64,000 bases of DNA from Pseudevernia furfuracea (Eukaryota > Ascomycota > Lecanoromycetes > Lecanorales > Parmeliaceae): positions 434,001 to 498,000 of the forward strand of contig JAIUPT010000022.1 in NCBI GenBank assembly GCA_022315425.1, read 5' to 3'. The notes beneath the pieces were generated by a model that was not told where the DNA came from, did not search any database, and saw nothing but the letters and a program-made list of their open reading frames with translations. The position numbers and the translations under genes are program-made. Positions 47,779-58,490 of the stretch are shown here, piece after piece. How positions within the stretch are numbered: the stretch's first letter is position 1; each line of letters starts with the position of its first letter.

Positions 47779-48567
47779 AATGAGAAACCCAGGATGGGAA
47801 AGGTTGTGAAAATTGAGCTTTAAGGAAGAGCAACCAAGTCTACTCCGTAGCTGTAGCGGTATTGGGATGACCAGCTCTGGATAGGGAAGCAACTTGAGCT
47901 TCGTGATTGAAACAAAGGTCTTAATGTTAAAGTTGACGGCAAGGAGAAAGTTCGATCTGTGCTTCGAATACGAGATTGGCCCTTTCTAAACACTATCGTT
48001 TGCAGATTGTAAGTAACTCGCGGGACAAAGTAAGGGCACTGATAGAGGTGGCGGAGTAGTCTTGAGGCAGCGAGCGGCGGAATGGCAATGAGAGTAGAAG
48101 GAGGGAATGAAGAGGAGATGATGAAGGAAAATTGAGAAAGATTTGTAGGTTAGAAGGAAGGTATTATTGGTGAAGCAGGAAGTCGTCACTTGTGGGACGT
48201 GAGGAGGGGAGAGGACGAATGTTTTGGGATCGACCTCATGATACTGTAATATATAGCAGACTACTCGTAAGTCGTAAGGTATTCCGGCTAACTTTTCTTT
48301 TATTAGCTCCCGAGCCCGATTCTCCCTATTGGTCAATTCTGTAAGCAAAACCTAAGGTAAGTCACAAGCCCACCAAACATTTCCCTTGCCTTTCCCCTTG
48401 CCTCTCGGGCACCTCTTCAATCCTACTACCTTTCCTTTACAGGCTTCCTTGACTGAGTTACTGTACTCGTACAAATCAATATCAACCTTGAACTAGTCGC
48501 CGAGCCCTTTAGGTTACGTCTGGGGAAGCTCGGTTCATATCCGGCATAACGCCAAGTACAGCCAAAA
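47779..48567. promoter_or_regulatory. Divergent promoter region, IGO1 / SFM1
   Basis: About 790 bp lie head to head between the two genes. A 120-codon open frame on the minus strand (48348-47986) has no ATG and no domain and is judged to be leader or promoter DNA. Confidence 0.45.
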
Positions 48568-49424
48568 ATGGGAAGCCTCCTAGGCAAAAAGATGAAAAGT
48601 TATATCGTCGAGCATTTAGATCCTGAGCTTGGGCCATGGTCGACGCTCGAGTATCGATCAATCGCTCAAGAATCTGCCAAAGCCGGCGTGAGATTCTTCT
48701 TGAGCTCTGTCCCAAAAGTAATGTCATTACCACCAGAGCTTCGACATCTTGAATCTTTGATAGTAGAGCATTCGAGTGTAGAAGAGCTCTTCCAAGAGGA
48801 AAAGGGACGAGTATGCTTGCTTGATCCAGCCGCCACTGTTGAACTGAGTCCGGAAGATGGGGCCAAATTCGACGTCTTTCTGTTTGGTGGCATCTTGGGT
48901 ATGAAATCCATAGAGTATTTGAAAACGAAGAATCTTGGTTGACTTGAGATCAGGCGATGACCCGCCTCGCGGTAAGGAGGAAGGATTCTTCAGGGTATAT
49001 CGTAGGCACTAAGTCAAGTATAGACAGGACATCTGAGTTGCGGAAGAAGGGCTTCACTGGGAGGAGGCTAGGCCCGATACAAATGACCACAGATACGGCA
49101 GTGCGTGTGACTCAGACGGTAATACAGCAGAAAGGTTATTGAAAAATTGCGCCTATAATACGTGCGCTGGAAGCTGAATAGTAGACGTAGTACCCCTGAA
49201 GGACATACCATACGTCGATTATCCCGAGCTACATATCGATGACCATGAAAGCACGGAGATGCCTTTCCGCTACGTCAAAAACGCGGATGGCTCGCCTTGC
49301 ATGCCAGAGGTGAGTTGCACAAAGTCCCAGCTGGAACATCAGGCAACGATATCTCTAATTAGTACAGGGGATGGTGAACTTGATCAAGGCTGACTCAGAG
49401 AAGGGCTTTGGCGACTTGCTTTGA
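48568..49424 (+). CDS. SFM1: SPOUT-type methyltransferase Sfm1
   Basis: This is a five-exon model: 48568-48898, 48954-48971 (18 nt), 49024-49134, 49191-49309, 49368-49424, giving 211 residues. Signature stretches are YIVEHLDPELGPWSTLEY, VFLFGGILGDDPPRDRTSEL (assembled from three exons), RRLGPIQMTTDTAVRVT and STEMPFRYV. Sfm1 methylates an arginine of ribosomal protein S3 in yeast and is a SPOUT-fold (knotted) enzyme, unlike the usual PRMTs. The 18-nt exon carries the GDDPPR loop near the AdoMet site. Confidence 0.93.
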
Positions 49425-49748
49425 GCGATGTCTACTGGTGGGCCCAACAACATAGCATGCATTACTAGCGACGCTTTTTGCTGATGACGAACGTTATGTA
49501 GCTTGAGACTGCTCAAGGACCCACTGGACTCGTCTCCGTGGACGCTCCTACTTGAACTCAGGTAAGCACAGAATTATAAAACAACAAAGACTTGCCTACC
49601 TTACAGTCCAACACGCGTCTGAATCATTTGCTCTTCGAGGATTCCTGGGAAGTAGCCTTCTGATGTCGCCCAAATCAAGCCTTTCCGGCCACAATCTTCG
49701 AGCTTGACCTTTTGGATCGAACGCTGCGTCTGATGTTGGAACCTCCTG
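49425..49748. other. Intergenic, convergent
   Basis: This is the interval between SFM1 and SMN1 3' ends. No feature was seen. Confidence 0.5.
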
Positions 49749-50428
49749 CTACCTGTCTTGCTTAGACGGAGTACTCTGCACTTGTTGCTGTCCTTCATAC
49801 AAGCCAGTATAATACCCTGCATAATACCAAGACATCATGAGATTCTTGAGGGCTTCATCTTTGACTGAACAGAAGTCAGTCATATTTCTCCGTACGCTAC
49901 TTGGTAACCTCGCTACCATCGATAATTGCTTTAGGCATCCCTGGCTTTCCTTGTTGGTCCACTGCAGTGCTTGCATTGGCTATGCGTTCCTTTGGCTCAG
50001 ACTCGATAGTGGAAGGTCCCTTATGACACATGAGCCATGTCAAGAAAGAAAATGCTTTCCCTCGCCACTTACGTGAAACGAGTCACTGTCAGGGTTTGCC
50101 TGAGCGCTCTCAGGCTCCTCTAGCTCTCCATCTTCCAGCTCTTCTAATGAGATACTGTTGCTTGGCATGCCAGCTGCTGCTTGGGAAAGGCCATCTTCAG
50201 TCATATGCGCATCCTGTTCTTCAACTCCAGCCTCTTTGATCACATCTTCGACACGCTCGCCGCGCTTATGTATACTGTGATAGAGCTATACTGAGTCTTA
50301 GCAAGAAATGGGGCGTGATTAGAAGCAGAAAGTACCTTGTATTCTGCGAGAGCATCATCCCAGGACTGTAATAAGGCAGAGTCATCCCAAACTTCCGCTT
50401 GTGAAAGATGCTTTCCCTTCTTTCCCAT
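49749..50428 (-). CDS. SMN1: Survival motor neuron protein (SMN)
   Basis: This is a four-exon model: 50428-50336, 50285-50073, 49989-49917, 49864-49749. The third exon could start at 49995 instead; either keeps frame. It gives about 164 residues. The N-terminal Gemin2-binding helix reads WDDSALLQSWDDALAEY. The C-terminal oligomerisation YG box is LMMSWYYAGYYTGLYEG. No Tudor domain is present, as in fission yeast SMN. SMN builds Sm rings on spliceosomal snRNAs. It fits an intron-rich fungus; budding yeast has lost the SMN assembly system apart from Brr1. Confidence 0.92.
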
Positions 50429-50750
50429 CTTTGGAAGAAAGGTGATTGGATGTATATGTATATGGTCCAAAGGCAGAATGGAAGCTCATGGTTGCTCCAG
50501 GCCAAGAACTAGCGTCCTACGGCTAAGGCGGCGCCAAAAGACGTCAGTTTCTGCAGTCAGTCTTGGCACAACAACGCGAAAAACAACATCCCCGCCTCCT
50601 CTTCTAATAACAAGTTTAACAACAAGAACATTATCCACCAAAACAAATCCACGATTCCACCCCTTTACGTTTAAACATAATAGAGAACCGCCTAGGCCTA
50701 AAATCCTATACAACTATCACCTGTACGCTTGAACCTTTTTGTTGCCGACC
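50429..50750. promoter_or_regulatory. Divergent promoter region, SMN1 / Nop15-like
   Basis: 322 bp lie between start codons of two RNA-related genes. No specific motif is claimed. Confidence 0.45.
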
Positions 50751-53493
50751 ATGCCAAGAGCCAAGCCGCCCAAGAATTTAGGTAAATATATGTCGAGATC
50801 CACCTTCGACAACGGTCCGTCTAACAAAGACTGCGTCTATAGTTGTCGACGGAACCGCGAAGCTTGCCGCCAAGTCGAAGCCCAGTGACAAACATGAAGC
50901 TCCCGACCTAAACATCGAAGAAGCTACAGTAGCATCACCAAGACCATCTCGCAAGCGTGCAGGCGATTACTTCGACTTTGATGATGGCGCAGACGTGGAA
51001 CCACCGAGAAAACCAGCCGATTCAAAGGCTGCCAAGCCCAAAAAGAAGACAAAGACAGCACTTGCTGGTAAAGACGAAATCTCAACCGAAATTGAAGCAA
51101 AGCCAGCCGCGACAGCCACAAGAGGCAAGAAGCCCAGTGACAAACATGAAGCTCCTGACCTAAACATCGAAGAAGCTACAGTAGCATCACCAAGACCATC
51201 TCGCAAGCGTGCAGGCAATTACTTCGACTTTGATGATGGCGCAGACGTGGAACCACCGAGAAAACCAGCCGATTCAAAGGCTGCCAAGCCCAAAAAGAAG
51301 ACAAAGACAGCACTTGCTGGTAAAGACGAAATCTCAACCGAAATTGAAGCAAAGCCAGCCGCGACAGCCACAAGAGGCAAGAAGGAAAAAGGGGCGAAAG
51401 GCGAAGTCGCTGATTCTCCAAGCGAGACTATCACCAAGGCAGTTGAAAAAGAGAAGAGGACAAGGAAGCCAACGGTCGCCAAAGATGATGTAACCGAAGA
51501 GAAGCCTGAGAGCTCGAAGAAGTCAAAGAAGGCGACCAAGGAATTAGTTGCGGATAAAAGTTCCAAGACCGACGCTATCCCAAAGACCGCCAAGGCTGAG
51601 ACGAAGACGAAAGCCAAGAAATCAAAGGCCGAGAAGGGTCCTACCGAACAGGAAAGTGCTACGGTCGCTCCGGACGTTACTATGGATGAAGGGCCATTTG
51701 AAAATCTCTTGGAGTCAGAGAAAGGGCAGGCTCCTGGGGTCACGGAAAAGCAATCCACGACTGGACCTCAAACCAAAAAGGCTGCGAAACCTGCCAAGAA
51801 ACTGGTCGAAGGATCCAAGGCGAGCAAGATTGAGTCGGCTAAAGATTCAGTGGCGGAAACAGCTGCCGATAGCGCAGATCTTGCGAAGAAGGGAGCCAAG
51901 GCTGGGACTGAGAAGGTCAAGAAAGCTGCAAAAACTAAGGCTCCAGCTACTGAAACAGCTGCCGACGTCGCAGATGTTGTAAAACAAGGGGCCAAGGCTG
52001 GGACCGAAAAGGCCAAGCAAGCTGCAAAATCTATGGGTCAAGCTACGGAGACGGTTGCTGATGTCGTGAAGACGGACGCCAAAGCTGGTGCCGAAAAGAT
52101 GAAGAAAGGAGCAAAATCAAAAGATTCTAAGCCCGCCAAGGACGATGAGTCCGTCAAGCTCACAGGGTCTACCAAAGAACAATCAAAGCCGGAGGAATCC
52201 AAATCAAAGAAGCGCAAAGCCCCCGCGAGCGCAGATACTGAGATGGTGAAGACTGACATTCTCGATCCATTATCCGAGCATACTTCGACCAAGAAGAAAC
52301 AGAAGAAAGCGGACACCAAGTCTATATCCCTCGGAGATGCTGTAGGAGAGCTCTTAGCCACTGCAACCGAAGGAGCCAACGCCGCAAAAGCCTCTCTTGG
52401 GGGTCTTGCCACTTCAATCATGGGAGGCGCTAGCGAAGCAGCAGAGGAGGCAACGGACGCAAAGAAATCAGTGCAAGCTTCAGCTAAGAATGCCAAGGGT
52501 AAGGGCAAAGCCATAGCAGAGGATGTAGCTGAATCATCTATCAAGATAGCAGCACTTGACGAGCCTAGGGATGCCAACTCGGAAGACGACTCAGCAGATG
52601 AGCCGGACGACCACACGACCGCCCTCCTCGCAGGCTTGGAAAGCGGCGACGATGAAGGACCCATTCCGGGTCCAGGCTTTGAGCAAGGCCAGCAAATTCC
52701 TCGGTTGCCCCAAGCGGAGACAACCGCAAAGAAGCTCGAAGATGTCAAAAATGGTGCTAATGAGGGACCAGGCATAGTGTACGTAGGGCGTATTCCTCAC
52801 GGCTTCTACGAGCATGAGATGCGAGAATACTTTTCCCAATTCGGCGATATCAGTCGCCTCCGCTTGTCCCGCAGCCAGAAAACTGGTGCTTCCCGACATT
52901 ACGCTTTTGTTGAGTTTACTTCCGCTAGTGTTGCTAAGATTGTCGCTGATACGATGGACAATTACCTCATGTTCGGGCATATCCTCAAGTGCAAGGTGTT
53001 AGCAAAAGAGCAGCTTCACGAGAGTTTGTGGAAGGGCGCCAATAAGCGCTTCAAAGCTGTGCCATGGAACAAGATTGAGGGGAGGAAGTTTGAGATGGGA
53101 CTTGGTAGGGAGCAATGGGCCGGAAGAATCGAAGAAGAGAAGAAGCGTAGGGCGTCCAAGAATGAGAAGACTAAAGAAATTGGGTATGAGTTTGAGACAG
53201 GCGAGTTGAAGGGCGTTGACGAAGTGCCCGTCAGAGATGCAGGAAAGAAGATCGAAAATGGGGAGAAGGTCGAAGAGGAAAAGTCGTTGGTAACGGCTGG
53301 GGGTGATGGTGGCAATGGTCCTGTTGTCGTGAGCGAAGAAGTCACGACTAAGAGAGTGAAGAAGGTCAAAGGAAAGGCAGAAGAGACCACTACCACTATG
53401 GCCAAAACGACGAAGAGGGCACTGGATGCTGGCGAGGACGCAGTGGGTCCTGCGGTCAAGAAGGCCAAAAAAGGGAAGAACGTAGCTGCCTGA
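50751..53493 (+). CDS. Nucleolar RRM protein, Nop15/NIFK-like, with long Lys-rich repeat region
   Basis: Two exons: 50751-50781 and 50843-53493, giving 893 residues. After MPRAKPPKNL there are about 640 residues of Lys/Ala/Glu/Ser-rich low complexity. These include an 84-residue segment duplicated in tandem (see repeat) and LEA-like units such as KQGAKAGTEKAKQAAKS. A single RRM lies at about 655-735 (IVYVGRIPHGFYEHEMREYF, then HYAFVEF). It is followed by the Nop15/NIFK-type tail ESLWKGANKRFKAVPWNKI. Nop15 acts in early 60S ribosome assembly (ITS2). Yeast Nop15 is only 220 residues, so the expansion is large. Confidence 0.85.
50879..51384 (+). repeat. In-frame 252-bp tandem duplication
   Basis: Two adjacent copies (about 50881-51132 and 51133-51384) differ at only about two bases: cccgac/cctgac and ggcgat/ggcaat. 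The period of 252 is exactly 84 codons, so the protein repeats without a frame change. The near-identity implies a recent event. Confidence 0.92.
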
Positions 53494-53639
53494 AGGGTGC
53501 TAGATCGCTGAACATTCAAGATTTCTTGAATTTTGAGTAGATGGGATCAAATCTTGTAGCAACAAACATGCATGCACAACGGCCTTGGAATACTCGTCAG
53601 CTATTGGCAAGCACACATTAGCTAAATAGTTTCCCAATG

Positions 53640-54680
53640 TCAGTGTTCCTCTAATTCATCTAGTGCTTCTGCTCCTTTTGCCATGATCAATCTTCGGTTC
53701 TTCTCCCACTTGATCCATGCCATGCCTTGAAGCAAGCAATCAGCCAAATCGTCAAGCTTTCCCACTGAATCCTGCGCAACGCCCAGTGCTTTGGATCCTG
53801 ACAACCTCTTCTGCTTTACCGACGACTTGCTATCTTTCTTCATTTTCTTCCTCAAATATGCCTTCCCCAACTGCGCAGCGGCTCCTTTTAACTCAAAATG
53901 AGCTCCTTCCTCCAACCATTTCGCAACCAATTCTATCTTTGCTGTCTTAGTCTTCACGCTTTTGGAACCCGGTCCTTCCTTTAGAGCACCCTGCTTGTTC
54001 GTAATCCAAAAGTTTGACACCTTCGAAGGAGCAATCGGCTGTACAATGCCCTTCCAAAATCCACGTTCCAAGAATGTTTTCAAGACGGCATAAATCATAG
54101 CCTCGAACATGTTGACGCGCAAAGTCCATTCTTGCACTGCTGACCCACCCATTGATCTGAATCTTTGTCTTTCAATCAGAATATGGGTAGGTCTCAGGTC
54201 CTTTAGGAGAGTGGTGACAAGGTCGTATGCATGCTGGGAGTAGGTTGCTGGATCGAAGGCCTCCTTTGAATTTGAGATTTTGAATTTTCCCGATCGCTTT
54301 TCGTCTCTCGTCGCCTTTCTCGGCACAAGATCCTCGGCTTGCTTCAACTTGGGTGAGTTTTCAGCAATAGCGATACGAGTCCAATCTTGGATCACGGGGC
54401 TTCCAAGATTTGTTGCCTTCTGGCGGGCGGTACGAGGAAGGACGAGGCAACAGTATGCGAGGTTTCGAATGCCCATATCTATACTGAGGATCCTGCATGG
54501 CTCCTGCAGAGTATCTGAGGGATTTCTAGGACCGAGTGTGAGTGTCGCCTTGGGAAGATGGTCTAGTAGCTGAGAGGTCAGGATAGGTTTGGTGCCAGAC
54601 GAGTTGACGCCAACAGCTCTGGCTAAGACTCCGAGCTGGGCGTTTTTACAGGAGCCGAGCCAGGATAGCCGCGACGCCAT
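53640..54680 (-). CDS. CCE1: Mitochondrial Holliday-junction resolvase Cce1/Ydc2
   Basis: This is a single exon of 346 residues from the ATG of MASRLSWLG; the longer frame upstream has no ATG. The N-terminal about 45 residues form a SAP-like helix pair (CKNAQLGVLARAVGV, ILTSQLLDHL). The RNase H-like resolvase core has Asp68 in SIDMGIRNLAYC, Glu170 in HILIERQRFRSMG, and a C-terminal KLDDLADCLLQG bearing the last acidic pair. All four expected acidic residues appear present. Cce1 resolves recombination junctions of mitochondrial DNA. It is divergent from glutathione reductase. Confidence 0.93.
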   Translation of the reverse strand: MASRLSWLGSCKNAQLGVLARAVGVNSSGTKPILTSQLLDHLPKATLTLGPRNPSDTLQEPCRILSIDMGIRNLAYCCLVLPRTARQKATNLGSPVIQDWTRIAIAENSPKLKQAEDLVPRKATRDEKRSGKFKISNSKEAFDPATYSQHAYDLVTTLLKDLRPTHILIERQRFRSMGGSAVQEWTLRVNMFEAMIYAVLKTFLERGFWKGIVQPIAPSKVSNFWITNKQGALKEGPGSKSVKTKTAKIELVAKWLEEGAHFELKGAAAQLGKAYLRKKMKKDSKSSVKQKRLSGSKALGVAQDSVGKLDDLADCLLQGMAWIKWEKNRRLIMAKGAEALDELEEH

Positions 54681-55030
54681 CCATACTTGACTGGTATGAA
54701 TGTAATAATGTATCGACAAATCAAGTCCTCAAGTTGCAGTTGAAGTTTCAGCGAGACGCGATTGGTACAGTAACGCGTACAGTATAAGTACATGTTCCGC
54801 GTGTGCAGGAAAGTAATAAACTCTCCTGCCGAGGTGTGCAGGCGGGCCGGGCCTCTACAGAACAGGCTAAGGTACTGACTTGTGTCTTGGGGTCATTATT
54901 ACCTTATTATTTCATCATCAATCGTCATCCATCCAGATTTGTGTATTATTCGTCCTCCACTTTATTTTCATTTTTTATCTCTCCATCTCATCTAGCAGGT
55001 AAGTATCAACCTACCCGTTAAATCACATAC
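54681..55030. promoter_or_regulatory. Divergent promoter region, CCE1 / GLR1
   Basis: The shared upstream interval holds a consensus 5' splice site (CAG then GTAAGT) at 54999, which could begin a 5'-UTR intron ending at 55142. A short ATG frame at 54792 is a possible upstream ORF. Confidence 0.5.
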
Positions 55031-55144
55031 TTGTTCAAGCTGTCTCCCTCAACTCTCCTACGTTCCGTCAGCCATCCTACTGCTGCAACAGCAGTACTAC
55101 GCCTATCCGCATTCTCCCGTCAATTCTCGGTCTCTTCCACAGCC

Positions 55145-56867
55145 ATGGCTCCTATCAGTAAAGAGTGTGATTATCTCGTTATTGGAGGAGGCAGTGGGGG
55201 TCTAGCCTCTGCAAGAAGGGCCAGTGGACAGTGGGGTGCGAAAACAATCGCTATAGAAAGTAAACGCTTGGGGGGTACAGTACGTGTATTCGGAGTGCTC
55301 ATTGCCGTTTTTCGACCCAAATTCTGAGCCGTGAGACACGTTCCGGGTGTTTGTACCCAGATGATGTTTCCTAGGACTCGAAAACCCTACTTTGATAGGA
55401 AATGCTGACTCCGAAGTCTTAACAGTGTGTCAATGTTGGGTTCGAACCACCCACGCGCCTCACAAAGATAGTCTTGGAATACTAATCTCTATCAAGGTGC
55501 GTCCCGAAGAAAGTCACCTGGAATGCTGCTGCAATTGCAGAAACCCTTCACGAAGCCAAAGCATACGGTTTCTCCATCAAGGAGACCGCTCCTTTCGATT
55601 GGAAAATTTTCAAACACAAGCGCGATGCTTACGTCAAACGCCTGAACGGTATTTACGCCAAGAACCTTGGAAACGATCACGTTGAATTCCTTCACGGCCG
55701 CGCTCACCTCCTTTCGAAGAATGAAGCCGAGGTTGTTCTCGACGATGGCAGCAAAGAAACCATTCGCGCTAAAAAGATTCTGCTGGCCACAGGCGGCCAC
55801 CCAAATATCCCAAAAATTCCAGGAAGTGAATTGGGCATAACTTCTGATGGTTTCTTCGACCTGGAAAATAGGCCGGAGAAAGTGGCTCTTGTCGGAGCAG
55901 GCTACATCGCTGTTGAAATGGCTGGCATGTTCCACCACCTTGGTAGCGAGACACACCTGTTCATTCGACACGACAAATTCCTGCGTAACTTTGACCCCAT
56001 GATCCAAGACAAGATCGTGTCCGAATATGAGCGCCAGTACGTATTTTTGGCATTTACTTTTCCTCTTCTGACATGTCGTGGGAGTTTTTACTCTCGAAAC
56101 GTGTTTATAAACTCCCTCGATCAGGCAATACTGACTGCGAGATTGTAAGAGGTATCATTATCCACCGAAACTCCTCGCAATCCAAAGTGGAGAAGCATCC
56201 CGAGAAAGCTGGCTGGTTGAAATTGCATTACTCAGACTCTGAAAACAAATCGGGTACACTAGATATTGACTGTCTTCTCTGGGCTATAGGCCGTAGCCCC
56301 GAAGTCGAAGACCTGGGTTTGGATCAAGCGGGCGTCAAGCAGAACGAGCGCGGTCAGATCATTGCGGACGACTATCAGAATACCAATGTCGACGGTATAT
56401 ACTCACTTGGAGACGTCTGCGGCAAGGTCGAGCTTACTCCGGTTGCGATAGCGGCCGGACGCCAACTTGCCAATCGACTCTTCGGCGGCCCTGACTTTAA
56501 GAATGCGAAGCTAGATTATACAAACATCCCCTCTGTTGTTTTCGCACACCCAGAAGTCGGCTCGATAGGCATGACAGAACCCGAAGCCCGTGAGAAGTAT
56601 GGCGACAAAGTCAAGGTATACAATACGAGTTTCACGGCAATGTACTATGCCATGATGGAGCCAGATGAGAAGGCGCCCTCGAGCTACAAGCTTGTTTGTG
56701 TCGGTCCTGAGGAGAAGGTGGTCGGATTGCACATTCTAGGGAGTGGCTGCTCTGAGATGCTGCAGGGCTTTGGTGTTGCAGTCAAGATGGGTGCGACAAA
56801 GAAGGATTTTGATAGCTGCGTGGCTATACATCCTACGAGTGCTGAGGAGTTGGTAACATTAAAGTAG
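55145..56867 (+). CDS. GLR1: Glutathione reductase
   Basis: This is a four-exon model: 55145-55279, 55426-55439 (14 nt), 55497-56036, 56150-56867, giving 468 residues from the ATG. An FAD-binding GGGSGG lies near residue 14. The redox-active CVNVGC (Cys46/Cys51) is split over three exons, with the 14-nt exon supplying the first cysteine. The NADPH site has [11 protein letters not shown], and the C-terminal [11 protein letters not shown] holds the catalytic His/Glu. It reduces GSSG with NADPH. Upstream and in frame (55031-55144) is a presequence-like stretch without an ATG (see findings), so a mitochondrial form may also exist. Confidence 0.95.
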
Positions 56868-57183
56868 AAGGCATGAGCCCGTATGAAATAATAGAATCCT
56901 ATGCATGCCTTTGGTGCTTGGCAATTAAATCCATCTTGATCTGGTGTGAGGCTACGCTCTGAGGCTCTACGAGTAATACTGCAAGGCCTTGATTAGGTAA
57001 AGCTTGTGCCTTGCATAAAGATGTGCAGGATCTGCACATGGGATGAAAGCTTGTGATGACGTGAGGTCAAAAACCGTTGAAACAGTTGTGATCTCCGGCC
57101 ATATGTTATTCTTGATATTTGTTAATCAGACTTTACACAGACAAACCGAATCGCCACAAAGCTGTTTTTGTACACTTTAATAC
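56868..57183. other. Intergenic, tandem genes
   Basis: This is the GLR1 3' region and promoter of the SDR gene. No feature was seen. Confidence 0.5.
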
Positions 57184-58421
57184 ATGGCATCCACGCATCA
57201 GCTGAAGGTTCAGGACATCTTTTCTGTCAAGGACTATGTCTGCCTTGTATGCACCCTTTCCCAGCGGTTGCTTCCCCTTTAGTCCCTTTTGACTTGATTT
57301 TCAGCACATGTTGCCGGAGTATCATGTCCATTCTGCCGCCTAAAAGCCCCTCGGACATGTCTTGTTATTAAATGTTCGTCCTGAAGTAGAATTGCTAACT
57401 CGGGAGTGATGTAGGTCACTGGAGGTGGTACAGGCATTGGGTTGATGGCAACTCAGGCCCTGGCGGCTAATGGTAAGACACAGCTCCTTTTCCTATATCT
57501 GTGAAATCTCTCTCTTCAGAGTCCAGGACATAAATTTTTTTTCAGGTGCCAAGGTCTATATCACTGGCCGCCGAATGGAAGTACTCGAGAATGCCGCCAA
57601 AACCCACAGTCCGGGAGATGGAGGACAGATCATACCGTAAGACAATTCGGCAAGCTGATAAAAGAAAGAACGTTGACCGTAAATAATGTAGCATTGGACC
57701 ATGTGACGTCACTTCGAAATCGGATCTCGACAAGCTTGTCAAAGACTTAGCCTCAAAGGAGAAATATCTCAACTTGCTCAGTCCGTCGCTTTATCTTTCT
57801 AGCTGCTAACAAGCTTGTCTTACTGATTCCAACTGCATAGTAACCAACGCAGGCGTTTCTGGGCCCAAGGTTCCACCGGACTCGACCTCTGCTGACGAGT
57901 TACACGACAAGATCTGGCAGGGGGAGTCGGTCGAAGACTGGGATAGCGTCTTGAAGACCAATGTAACATCCGTTTACTTCAGCGCCGTTGCATTCCTGCC
58001 TCTCCTACAGGCATCCATTGGAGAAAATTTTGGTCCACGCTCGCCTTCTATCATCGTCATTTCAAGCATGAGCGGCATAATGAGGCACAGCCAAGGCCAC
58101 TTCGCCTACAACGCTTCTAAAGGGGCCGTGGCTCATCTTTCTGGGCTTTTGAGTTCAGAATTCGAGAAGGCGGAGGTAAGGGTGAACAGCATAGCTCCGG
58201 GCTACTTTCCAAGCGAGATGACCATGAACGAGAGCGATGACAGTAACAAGACCCATATGCCGGCGGAAAAAATCCAAGAGAAAGGGCATGTGCCGGCGAA
58301 TAGACCAGGCAGCGATGAGGAGATGGCGCAAGCCGTGATTTTCTTGTGCAAGAACATGTATGTCAATGGAGAGCTGATTGCGGTCGATGGTGGGGTACTC
58401 AACCAAGTGCCGGGAAGATAG
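57184..58421 (+). CDS. Short-chain dehydrogenase/reductase
   Basis: This is a five-exon model: 57184-57246, 57415-57472, 57546-57636, 57692-57780, 57841-58421, giving 293 residues. The N-terminus MASTHQLKVQDIFSVKDY joins across a 168-nt intron to VTGGGTGIG (nucleotide-binding, about 22-29). NAG lies at about 103, the catalytic Ser in VISSMSG, and Tyr190/Lys194 in YNASK. The C-terminus has NGELIAVDGG. This is a classical SDR, NAD(P)-dependent, with unknown substrate. The fourth intron uses a GTCCGT donor. Confidence 0.9.
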
Positions 58422-58490
58422 TTTGAAAGACTATGGAGCAGTACTAGAGGCAGCATAGAAGACCAGAAGAGATGATGCTACACATGCAAA

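Noticed and set aside
47986..48348. 120-codon minus-strand open frame
   Set aside because: No ATG, no domain; lies in the IGO1 leader or promoter.
52038..52775. 245-codon minus-strand open frame in the Nop15-like gene
   Set aside because: Shadow frame caused by the biased Lys/Ala/Glu codons of the real gene on the plus strand.
55436..55452. tRNA B-box-like GGGTTCGAACC
   Set aside because: It lies across the donor of the second GLR1 intron. No A box or cloverleaf could be built around it.
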